Part shown: positions 41,401 through 53,400 of the stretch, piece after piece
Numbering within the stretch: the first letter of the stretch is position 1
Layout of the letters: the number at the start of each line of letters is the position of its first letter
NCBI GenBank assembly: GCA_023333565.1
Contig: JAJKFH010003680.1
Location: 186,001-250,000, forward strand
DNA length: 64,000 bases
DNA from: Puffinus mauretanicus
Lineage: Eukaryota; Chordata; Aves; Procellariiformes; Procellariidae
Direction: 5' to 3'
The notes under the pieces: model-generated
What the model was told of the DNA's origin: nothing
The model's input: the letters and a program-made list of their open reading frames with translations, nothing else
Databases searched by the model: none
Translations under genes and position numbers: made by a program

Positions 41401-44400
41401 TGGAAAGATAAGAAATGACAAAAATGATGGAATTAATTATCAGTAATTGAAGATTCATTAATATCCTATAAGCATAGTTTATGCAGTCCAAATTAACTAG
41501 AAGTATAAACTTCCTGAGTAAATAATGAGTGCATCAAGTATCTTACGTTTGTGTATTTTGAATACACCATCATAATTTCACTCTGAGTAACTCTGGGCAC
41601 CTTTCTGATGGCAGTCAATCATGCCAGTCTAGTTTATTTTTCCTCTGTGAAGCTTTTTGATGTTGGGGATTGAATTGGTTGTTCTTTGAAGCAGCTGAAG
41701 TTGAATTTTGGTTGTTGACATTTTGATGTTGATCACCTTCATTCTCAACAGACAATTACAATTCTTTACAAACAAAAAATGTGTAATTATATATGCATGC
41801 ATATAGCTAAATTATAAAATTGCCCAATATACAAATTATACAAATAATTACTAATATAAATATATGTTATTATTATATAAATTACATGGAGACAATGCAT
41901 ATATAATTTTATTTAGCCCAAGACCTGTAGGCAAAGGTGTAGAAGGACTCGCACGAGTCGGATCCCGAGCAGCACTTTCATTTGCATTTGCGTTCCTTCG
42001 TAGAGCCTGGAGGTCAGGTAAGTCTACTCTGTAGCATATTGCATATATTTTCCATTAGAAGACAGATAATTTATTAAAGCATCTGTGTGTATTAAATATT
42101 TGCATAGAACTATATGTTTATAAATGTTAGATTTGTATAATTGTGTTTTATCTTTGTGGTATTATGCCCAACAATACTGTTGCTGATCGAAGCCGTCCAA
42201 GCCAGCCATCCAAGCCAGTACCAATGCTGTGTTGTGCTGGGATGCTTTTATGCTTAGGAAGGCAAACTGGGATTTCATGAAGAGAACATATTTTTAATGC
42301 CAGCTTTCAGAAAAGTTAGATTTATTCTTCAGGCAGGGTCCATCCACTATATTACTATATGATAGCAGCAGCTTGGAAAAGGAGTTTGGAGCAGTAGTGT
42401 GAAACTTGTGTTTAGTTTGTGTACTTGTCAGCGATTGTCAAATTGCAGAGCTTGGCAGAAGTGTCATCTATGCCACCTTAACCTACCTGTTATCCTCAGA
42501 CTGTGCCGTTTGTTCAGACGGCAGCTGTTTGGCTTGCTCTTAGTCCAGCCAGCCCTAGTTCTTCTGATTTCCTCCGTGGATGCCTAGTGGGACAAGCTGA
42601 TTTAAGAGTTGTCTGAATGTATTTTTTGTGAAGCAGATAGTTCTTCAGAAGTCTTGCAGTCAAAAAGTTCGTGTGAAAATTGAGAACTTTGTACTTATTA
42701 AGCAACTTGTAAGCTTGAGGTTAAAAAAATATCCACAAAACATTGTATACAAAAATTTGTATAACTTCTGTAAAGATAGGAGTGTAACTAGTATTACTGT
42801 GTTCCTTAGGTGAAGATGCAGACCTTTGCAGTGAATTGTTACAGGAATCACTTGATGCACTACGAGCTCTACCAGAGGCGTCCCTTTTTGATGAAGGGAC
42901 TGTATCTTCTGTATGGCTAGAAGTGGTGGAAAGGGCTACTAAATTCCTAAGGTCTGTTGTGACTGGGTAAGTTTCTTTTTTTGAGCATTGCTGAAGTAGC
43001 TGTTAAATGGCAAACCTGCATCTCTTAGCAGCTGATGGTATAAACATAATAGTTTATGGAAAATTAAAAAGATTGCTTTCCTTCTTTAATGTTGTTATAC
43101 AAGCAAGCAAAAAATACATGAACTGTTGAAATGATGGTCTTTAAATATGATTTAATTCATTAGCTATGTAAGAAAAATCTGAATTTGAGTATTCTGAATC
43201 ACTGCACGTATTTACCTGAAAAATAGTGTTTCACTAATGTAAACTGTATCCACATGAAGAGTGCTTTGGGAATACAATATATGCATACACTTAATTGTGC
43301 CTTTCTAATATAATAAAATAATGCAGTCTTCTGTGCATATGAGGGAAAATACACTCATATTGGACTTGGAGCACTCCCCTGCTTTTCCCTGTTATTTAAG
43401 GAGGCTTAAATACCTTTTACAGTAGTTACCAGAAATTAATTGTCTTTTGAATACTGGAACTACACCCTTATACTGAATATCATAACGAATATTTGAATTT
43501 CACCTGTGAAAAATGTTTCTCATGTTCTTAGCGTATTTAATAGAGCTATAGGGTAGATAGCGAAGCTTGGGGCAATTTTAAAGCCAAGCTGCCACTCTAA
43601 AAATTGATCTTGTGTGGAATGTGTCAGCTTTCCTTCTCAGCTGCTTTCATCACCAATTTTATATTTTTCTGCAAGTTTAGTGGTTCTTGGTGTGTTGTAG
43701 ACGCTTTTGATAAGTAAATATGTATTGTTTCCAATTACTTCTTAGTTAATGTATACTGTTTGACTTTCAAATAGAGATGTGCATGGAGCTCCCAGTACCA
43801 AAGGGCCAGGAAACATTCCATTACAAGACCAGCACTTGGCACTTGCCATATTGCTAGAACTGGCAGTGCAGAGGGGTACACTAAGGTGAGAAGCATAAGC
43901 ACTCTGATTTTTAATCATCACTGTCTGTTGGAGTGGCCTGAGCAGTGTCTGTCTTCAGTTTTCATGGGTTTGGGTTTAACGTAATAATTGTGGTTCAAAG
44001 CACGTGAACCTTTTCTGTAATGCAGTGGTGATCAAGATCTTATGTTGGCTAGATTGCAAAATCCATTTTTGATATTTTGATAATCTGTTTAAAATGGAAA
44101 GCTGTGACATCTGATACTGCTAGACTTCAAAATGTAGAAAGTGAATTGTATGGATAACCTAAAATAATGTTTTTAGGAATGCTTATTAATAGAAGATGTA
44201 AACTTCCTCTTTCAGCCAAATGTTGTCTGCAGTTATGTTGTTGCTTCAACTTTGGGATAATGGAACGAGGGAAACAGATAATGAACGATCTGCACAGGGA
44301 ACAAGTGCACCTCTTCTACCTTTGCTACAAAGATTTCAGAGTATAATATGTAATAAAGATGTGCCCAATACTGAGGAAGAGATTCAGGTACTTACCCTTG

Positions 44401-47400
44401 GATTATTCAACAGGGGCATTATGTTGGTATCAAATTTTATTTGGCTGGCTAAAATAATTATAAAATTACCCAAACAAAATTGGCAGTAACGTTTTCCATG
44501 TAAGATGTATATACAACACTGTTGTTTGGTTTTCATGCGTACATTTGAGTTTCTTGAGGTAGGAGGAGGAGGAATGTCATAGTATGGTTAGAGGTAAGCA
44601 TTGTGTTTCAGAGTTAATGCTTTTGTGATAATTAACTTAGAGGTGTGGCCAGTTTTCTGCATATTTGGATTGTTTTTATTTAGTTGTGTTTGAAGTTAAT
44701 TGAACTATGATTCTTAGTGAATATTATTGAGGTTGATAAAACATAGTAAATCAGTCTTATTATGCTTGTAACTTTCTATTATATTCACAATCTGACTATA
44801 TTTTCTCAAAGTGTGTGTTTGGAATTTTCCTCTAAGAAGAAGAATGTGCAGAGTTAATTCAGTTTCTCTTAAACTTGTGCAGATACTCAGCATGTCTAAA
44901 ATATATTGTGTATCTGTATGTGTAGTGGCATAGAAATACCTTGAATATTCTTCTGACTGCTCTTTTTTCTTTGCTAGCTCCTGACTTACCCTCTGAGTCC
45001 AAATGAAAGTTTTCTAAGGTATCTGACTTTACCACAGGACAATGAGCTGGCGATTGATCTGAGACAAACAGCTGTAGTGATCATGGCCCATTTAGATCGT
45101 CTAGCCACCCCATGTATGCCTCCACAGTGTAGCTCTCCTACATCTCATAAGGTAACTGTTTGCAATGTCAAATTTAGTAAGATATTTTTCCTAAAAGCGT
45201 AACTGATTTTCGGTTTGGAACGAAAACGACTCCTAAGACTTCCTTTTGATTTTCACAAGGTAACCTTGAGTTGCCTAAATTTGTCTTACTTGGGTATCTT
45301 TTCTTACATCAGCGCTCTTTCAGTCAGCCTTGGAGTACAGTTCTATGGTTTGTGAACCATTCTTTCTTATCACAACGCTATGGCTAATTCTGCCGTATTT
45401 TGAGCTGTTCCCTGTGTTTGTCAGAGTGAATGCTCAAGACCAGACTTTATAAATGTTGCAGATCTGTCTGACATACTAAAAAAAAAAAAAGAAAAAAGTA
45501 AATGTTAAACTTCCCAACTTGAACACTTACTGTAATATTTATAGCTTATTCAGTACCAGACTAAACTGAATATGATGCATGCAAGTCTTTATTTTTGATA
45601 TCTTCTAATAGGTAAGTTTTATTGACTACCGACAGTAATGACTGTCAAAGATTTGAGTATATTTGGTGTATAAAGGTTTAAAAAATAATCTGCTCTATGC
45701 ATTTTATTAAGTTGTGTATTTCAAAATTAGTACTTACAGAATGTCTTATTTTCTAGGGATCTCTGCAAGAGGTCATTGCTTGGGGTTTAATAGGTTGGAA
45801 ATATTATGCTAATGTGAGCGGTCCAATTCAATGTGAAGGACTTGCTAATCTTGGCGTTGTGCAGGTTGCCTGTGCAGAGAAACGTTTTCTAATATTATCT
45901 AGGAATGGACGAGTTTATACACAAGCATACAACAGCGATACTCTGGTGAGAGTTTCTTTCCATGTTTTTAAAAATGTGTTCTCTTCTGTGTCCTCTGTCT
46001 TATTACTTCATAGTATAAGTCTGCTCCTCTAACTATTTACAGTATCTTGGAAGAGTAGATGGAGGCATGCTGATTTTTGTGACTTTCTATGTTGTTGTTT
46101 TTGAACTTTCAGAAATAGTGGTTTTGATCTCTTATATTGATTTGATTAAATGCATCTGGTTTCTGTAACTTCTATCAGGCTAGAGGTTATGAACACAATG
46201 CTAATTGCTTTCATTGGTATGCTGGCCTTAGTAAGAACTGTAGAAATTGGCAGATATGAAATGGATTTTACTTCAGTGATGTAACACTGTGCCCAAACTC
46301 TGTAGTTTCTCAAACAAAGCTATACTGTAACAGAAACATTTGTCAGTAATGTTGCCTGTAATATTAAGATAAACACCATTTTCATATATACTGAAGACCT
46401 TATAAGGATGGGAACAAAATAATCTCAGAGCATTATTTTTGTCAGACTCGAATAGTAGACTTGACTTTTTTTTTTGTTTTGTTTTTTTGTTTGTTTTATT
46501 TTAATACATTCACTTCATTAATTTCAGTGTACAGTTTTAATAAAGCCTTAGGAAAACTGTACCTAATTATTCTGTATATAGACGAGTGATGGAAAATACA
46601 AACAGTTTTTATAAGTGTATTGTTTTTGTTTGGTTCACAGGGACCACAGTTGGTTCAGAGTCTAGCTTCCAGAAATATTGTGAAGATAGCAGCGCATTCA
46701 GATGGGCATCACTATCTTGCTTTGTCAGCAAATGGTGAAGTTTTCTCTTGGGGTTGTGGAGATGGTGGAAGACTAGGCCATGGGGATACAGTGTATGTAA
46801 TAAAAATAATCATAACATTTATTTTCCAGTGTTCTGAATTCATAGTAAAAACTATTTAGTTGTGTATATAAGCACATTTCAGCATTTGACATTCGTCTCT
46901 GTTATTGAACAGAAATTGCGTTCTCCCTGCATGTTTTCGCTGCCTGTAACATTCCCTATTCTGTATTATTGCTACTTTCTGAAATACTTGTAGACAGAGG
47001 GTGTAGTAGTGGTTTTACTGTTATTAGGCCTTTTATTCATGGTTTTATGAATCCACAATGCATTTTCTCTAGAAACATTGACTCAGATGTCAGAGTGGGG
47101 TCATCATTTCCTATGCAGCCATGTTGCATATATCATTCCTTTTTTCCCCTGTGTTAAACAATAACATTACTGTCCTGCATTTGTGTAGGAGCAGTCTTCT
47201 ACAGGGGTGTTCTGTAGGGGATGTACATCAATATATTTTAGAGGTTTTAAGTGTCTTCCCCCAGTGCTGAATTCCCTGTAAAGCAAGGGAGTTACTACAC
47301 AAAGATTAGCAGTGTCACAAAATTAGTTGTTTAGATACAGTAATTAAAGATAATCTTTTTTTATAGTAGACAAATATTTTTTAAAAACACTGCATTAATT

Positions 47401-50400
47401 TAATTGGAAATAGAAAACATAGTTGTCAAACATTCCTTCAGTGGTTTGTATGTTGTTGAGCAATCTGAACTTAATTTTTGGCTTATAGCTCTACTTACAT
47501 CTTGATGCTTCAGACTAGTAATAAGGTTTGCAGGTAGAATTGCAGCAATTGTTTTCTAACAAGTATGTCACATGTTTTATTATGTACTCATCAGATCACT
47601 TTTGTGAAATATGTCACCTTCTCTTTAAATAGCCCTCTGGAGGAACCGAAGATGATATCTGCTTTATCTGGAAAGCAAGCTGGGAAACATGTTGTTCATA
47701 TTGCATGTGGAAGCACCTATAGTGCAGCCATTACTGCTGAAGGAGAGCTATATACATGGGGACGAGGAAACTATGGCAGGCTTGGTCATGGTATGTTACT
47801 TGATATCTTGAAGTTGTTTGTCAAAGAATTGTTTAGTGCCTGTCTCAAATGATATTTTATCCAACTTACCTAAAGCGGATTTGAAAAACATACGTGGTTT
47901 CACATGAATTGAAATAATTATGGGAGGGATTGTCTCAAAATCACTAAATTTCTATGAGTTCTGTGAAAATAAGCAGTTGGATGGAGAAGAAAAATCTACA
48001 CTCTTCTTTGTTCCCTTGCTTGTGAAGCAAAGACTCTCTCTTGGGTTAAATCCATATTAGAAACGTAAGAAACCATATGGGAGCTTAGTCGTGATGCTCA
48101 AATCTGAAAACAAAACCAAACCAACACCCCCCACCCCCACCCAACAAAACACCCAAAAGCAAACAAAAAAAAAAACCAAACAAAAGAACCTACCGGGCCT
48201 TCTTGGTTTTGCTTCTCACAGAACTACTTTGTTTTGAAGGTTCCAGTGAAGATCAGACCATCCCAATGCTGGTCACGGGACTGAAAGGACTCAAAGTTAT
48301 TGATGTGTCCTGTGGGAGTGGAGATGCTCAGACTCTTGCAGTTACTGAAAATGGTTAGTAGCAAAATATAACTTAACACTTTAAGTAAACTTACCTTTTC
48401 TTCCTTTAATTCTGAAGATATTTATACTGCAGCTGTTATGCTTATTTCTAGTGGCTTGAATTCTGTAAGGATTTGAAGCTGATATTCCTTGTAGGGAAAT
48501 ATATATGTACATTTATACATTTTGCGTATAACGTATGCGGATATATTTCCATGCATAGATATGCAATCTGTTCATTATGAGTATGCAAATATATGTTTCC
48601 ATTTCTGTCATATATTTAAAATACCCATGTAAATGTATCATATACACACAAAATACTACATATATATGTACATACGTGTCTAAATTTTATGCATTATTAT
48701 ATAAGTGCAAATAACTTGTGTTGTCACAAAAGCCAGAATTTTGAGTAGGAGAGTTGTTTGTGTTAACCCATGGGAAGTGCCAAAGAGAGGCTGTATTGGA
48801 ATCCTGCTTCCCAGCATCCCTGAGCGAAGTGCCTAGGGTGAGACAGATTCAAAACCTGAATTCCACTGTGTGAGGTTAAGCCCCAAAGTCATCCCTTAAA
48901 AAGAATATAGCTCTTGGAAGCTAGTTGTTCTTTTAAAATATAGCTGGTTATGGTGATGTGCAGAATTTAAAAGCTGAAAGATTTGGTCATCCAGGAAATG
49001 GAAGCCTTTGGAAGATTCCCTCCCCTCCCTCACCCCCCCTCCCTTGATCTTCTCCTTGCATGCTTCCGTTGCTTAATCAGAGTACCTTAGAGACTAGCTT
49101 ATGCAAGTAGGGAACATAAATGCATCAGAGTGTAAAACAAGACTTTCTTTTTGGACATGCATGGGTTTACCATTCTTGAACTAAAATTTTATTTGATGCA
49201 GAATGACTTGACTATTTCTAAGTTCCTACATCAGGGCTTAGATTTAGTAGTGTATTTCAAAAGAACATGATAGACAATGGCACTTTTAATTTCATTTTGT
49301 GAAATGGTTGAATGACGAGAATGGAAAATTAAGAAAACAGGTTTTGCAGACAATTTGGTCGTTAATGTGGAAAAAGGTTTTGTGGGTTCTTATAAATAAT
49401 GTTTTATAATAAAAGAACGCAGTTTTTAACTAAAAATGATTCTACAGGCTTGATTTGCAGTTAATCAATACTTCATATGTTTTTAAGGACTGATGAATTT
49501 TCAGTGCATGTTATGTGTTATGTTTTTTATGTTTAGTTTTATCAACATGGAAACTTCAAAATCTTTTTCTTCCTTTTTATTATCACAAACAATTAGAAAT
49601 TAATTCATAACTTCCATTCTTAAATTACAGTTTGAAAATTGTGCTTGTTATAGAATCTCAGATTTTTAAGAGCTTGCTTGTCAAAACACATAACTTCATT
49701 ACATGAAAAAGCAATGCAGTATTTTTTGTTTTCTTTCTTTTGATTTAAAGGCCAAGTGTGGTCTTGGGGTGATGGAGATTACGGAAAACTGGGAAGGGGA
49801 GGCAGTGATGGTTGCAAGACTCCCAAGCTGATAGAAAAACTTCAAGATCTGGACATTGTGAAAGTACGTTGTGGGAGTCAGTTTTCTGTTGCTTTAACCA
49901 AAGATGGCCAGGTCTACACCTGGGGAAAAGGTGACAATCAGAGACTTGGGCATGGAACGGAAGAGCATGTTCGATATCCCAAACTGCTGGAAGGCTTGAA
50001 AGGTAATTATCAGAGCTGGAAATATTCCGAAGTTGTTTTTGTTGTACAAAAAGAACCTTTTACTGGACACTAATGATCTCAACTTTAAGAATGATGGTAT
50101 CATGTACTCTGTCATATTCTATGCTGGTTGCATTGAAAAAGGTAATAGTGCACATTTCCCATCACTTCTGCATTTATACCTTTAGAATTCTAGCAGACTT
50201 AGAGCCACTATGTTATGACTGCTTTAAATGCTGCTCTTCTTGTGTTCTCTTTATTCTTACTGCTTTTCTTTTATTAGGTTCACAGAAATGCTTATTTAAA
50301 ACATGTATTTTTGCATTGTCATGCAAATAAATATACATAATTACATATATGCTTAGATTAAGGCATGTGAATGGAATAAATGAAAATCACAGGCAACGAG

Positions 50401-53400
50401 TAATGTCATTAAAGTTGTGTTCGTGCCAGTACTTTTGTCTAGTTTGTAACAGAGTGAAGATTGATTGTTGCATTTTTGAGAAACCTGAGGTTTTGTAGGG
50501 GAAGATGAGGAATAAACCACTGTCTTTCCTAAAATTGTTGTTCATATATGATGAATGATCTAACTGAAAGTAACTTTTGAACTAATAATTACAATATATC
50601 TTTACAGTCTCTCTTCGTAGATGGGGACATCTTTTAATAAACCTTTCCTGAGAAAGTATCTAAGTAGAAGGGATACAAAATAAAAGATTTTTTTACACTT
50701 GCAAACTTCTGTATTTAAGCTGTCTCTTAAGAATCTTTAAATATTTACTTGGTTTTTCTTTTGCTGTACTCTTCCAATCCACTACTAAGGCAAAAGTGAG
50801 ACTCTTGACATCCATAATGTGTTCATAGTTAAGTATGGGTGTAACTAGCACCGTTTTCCTTACCTCTGGTATTTTTCTGTTAATGATTGTAATCTTTAAG
50901 TTATATTTTCAATATTTGACTTTCTTATCAGGGAAAAAAGTGATAGATGTAGCAGCTGGATCTACCCATTGTTTAGCACTGACTGAAGATAGCGAAGTGC
51001 ATAGCTGGGGAAGCAATGACCAGTGTCAACATTTTGATACTTTGCGGATCACCAAACCAGAGCCCGCAGCTCTCCCAGGATTAGACACGAAGCATATCGT
51101 TGGAATTGCTTGTGGGCCTGCTCAGGTAAGTTTTATTTTTGAATTGTTAATTGCGATTTGTCTTTGTCTCTCACTGAGACTAATTCTGTACACTCATCCC
51201 AGTCCCTCTTTCTGTGCTTGCATGACATTTCTTATTTCTTATTCTGAATAAATGAAGGCTTGGAAAAAACAAATCTTGTGCAATTCCTCTGCCAGAAAGG
51301 GATGACTAGCTTTCCCTCTGCATATTCTGACAAGTAGCTATTTACCTGTTTTGGTTTTTGTCTGGTACAGCAATTGAAGAGTTGTCCTGCAGCAAAGATA
51401 GTGAGGTATCTGGACTGGCAAAACAGCACTTTGGAAAATGTGATAAAAGAGTTCTATTCTGGGATTGGTAGGGTTTTATGTATGTTTACGAGGATGCAAG
51501 TGGCGGGTTCGCTTGAACAGATGTCCTGCTATTATCTCTGCATCTTCTATTACTGTTCGAAGGCAGATTTTAGCTTTACACTCCTTTCTCTAATCGGTGT
51601 CATCTTGTATTTGGGAAATAACTGTTGAACTTTGTGTATTGTTTCCATTTATAGAGTTTTGCATGGTCATCGTGTTCAGAGTGGTCAATAGGCTTGCGGG
51701 TGCCTTTTGTGGTGGATGTTTGCCCCATGACATTTGAGCAGCTAGATCTTTTACTAAGACAAGTGACAGAGGGAATGGATGGCTCCTCTGACTGGCCCCC
51801 TCCTCAGGAAAAGGAGTGTATGGCTGTGGCAACATTAAACCTTCTAAGGCTTCAGGTACCTTCAATTTCTTACACATTGAGCAGTCGTTGAACTAAATGT
51901 TTCAGTAAATTGCTTGGATGAAAATAGTGGACTTAATGTGCTTTAAAACATTTTTATTGATTTAAAAAGTGAAGTAACTACAATGTCACTTTCTACTCTT
52001 CGAAAATTGGCAGCTAGTGGTTGTTTTTTTCTTCTCGACAGTTTTTGGATCTCATTAAAAATGAACTATAAAAATAAAATTTAAATGGATTAAGGCTTGT
52101 ATACTCGCTCAGTAAGCCCATACACTCAAAGGTTTTGAGCATTTCTAAGAATTTTAAATAGCATTTTAATAGTGAATGTCCTCTTTAGAAGGTATCTGCC
52201 AGTCACTGAAGATGTGCTACTTTCCCTAGCATACTGTAGCGAAGTAGAAACAGTTGAGGTTATTCTCTAGGTTATTATAGTTCAGAGTTTTAGGGGATAT
52301 AGTTAAATATAGTTCATAATCTTTGAGTATTAATTTAAATTCAGTATGTGTTTAGGCAAGCCAGCATTTCCCTTTAATTTTACAAATTTACAGTTGAAAG
52401 TTTATATTTTGGTCAGTTAACTTGCTCAGTTGCTCCATGATTGACTTCTTTTTCTTCAAGTTCACAAGTTTCCCTCTTTTTCCTTTCTTTTTTTCAGCTT
52501 CATGCTGCCATTAGTCATCAGGTGGATCCGGAATGCCTTGGCTTAGGTTTAGGCAGTATACTGCTCAATAGCCTGAAGCAGACGGTGGTAACATTAGCAA
52601 GCAATGCAGGTGTTCTTAACACTGTGCAATCGGCCGCTCAAGCAGTGTTGCAGAGTGGATGGTCTGTGTTACTGCCAACAGCAGAAGAGCGGGCTAGGGC
52701 TCTCTCAGCACTCTTACCCAGTGCAGGTTGGTCCTAAGATTTAAACCTATTTGTTTTGTGCTTGCATTTCTAGTTCATTAATAGCTTCTTCCATTCTTAG
52801 TTTCAGGAAATGAAATGAATGTAAGTCCAGGCCGTAGATTTATGATTGACCTCTTGGTGGGCAGCTTGATGGCTGATGGAGGTTTAGAGTCTGCACTAAA
52901 TGCTGCTATTACCGCAGAAATTCAGGTATGTTTCAGAAGCTTTGCAGTTCTGTATAAACAGAATAAGATGATGTATCAAGTGTTTTCTGAAGTTTGTGGA
53001 TTGATGTTATCCTCTTTAGACCTGAAACTTGAGCCAGTGTTTGTATGGAAGCATGAATCATATTCTCCTTTTTAGTAGAGTGTTTCTTTTCGTTGCCTAG
53101 AGTGAGATTTTAACAACAGTGACAAACTTTATGAAAAAGTTCTGCAATAGGAGTATAATTTTACTAAGTGCTGTGTACCTTTCTGTGGGATTCTTGAGTT
53201 CTTCACTTCCTTGATGTCACCCATATCTCTCCAGCAGAAATTTCAGCCTTATTACTTATGAATTCAAGATGCAGCATCCCACGTTTCCATAGGTTCCATT
53301 TCAGGCTGTTTCGAATGTTTAACAGATGCTAGTTATACAAAGGATGAAAGAAACATTCTGTATATACTGTTTTCTCCATTAGCCTCTCAGAGATGGGACA

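Larger units (their letters stand above)
40238..48239 (+). other. HERC2: HERC2 introns 5 to 13 (non-coding parts of this span)
   Basis: Nine introns of 330-1,679 bases between exons 5 and 14 (the exons inside are listed separately). They are AT-rich with simple repeats only: a T run at about 41023-41039, AT-rich low complexity at 41790-41890, a T/G patch at about 46467-46500 and an A/C-rich tract at 48108-48186 just before exon 14. I find no element body or RNA gene in them. Confidence 0.6.
48354..52497 (+). other. HERC2: HERC2 introns 14 to 17 (non-coding parts of this span)
   Basis: Four introns of 529-1,397 bases around exons 15-17. Intron 14 has an AT-rich alternating stretch near 48500-48690 and a C-run tract (49018-49043) with quadruplex potential on the minus strand. 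No transposon or RNA gene was recognised. Confidence 0.6.

Noticed and set aside
52441..52497. Extension of exon 18 upstream, in frame with the coding part
   Set aside because: The stretch is the pyrimidine tract of intron 17 ending in a consensus acceptor; homology begins exactly at LHAAISHQ.
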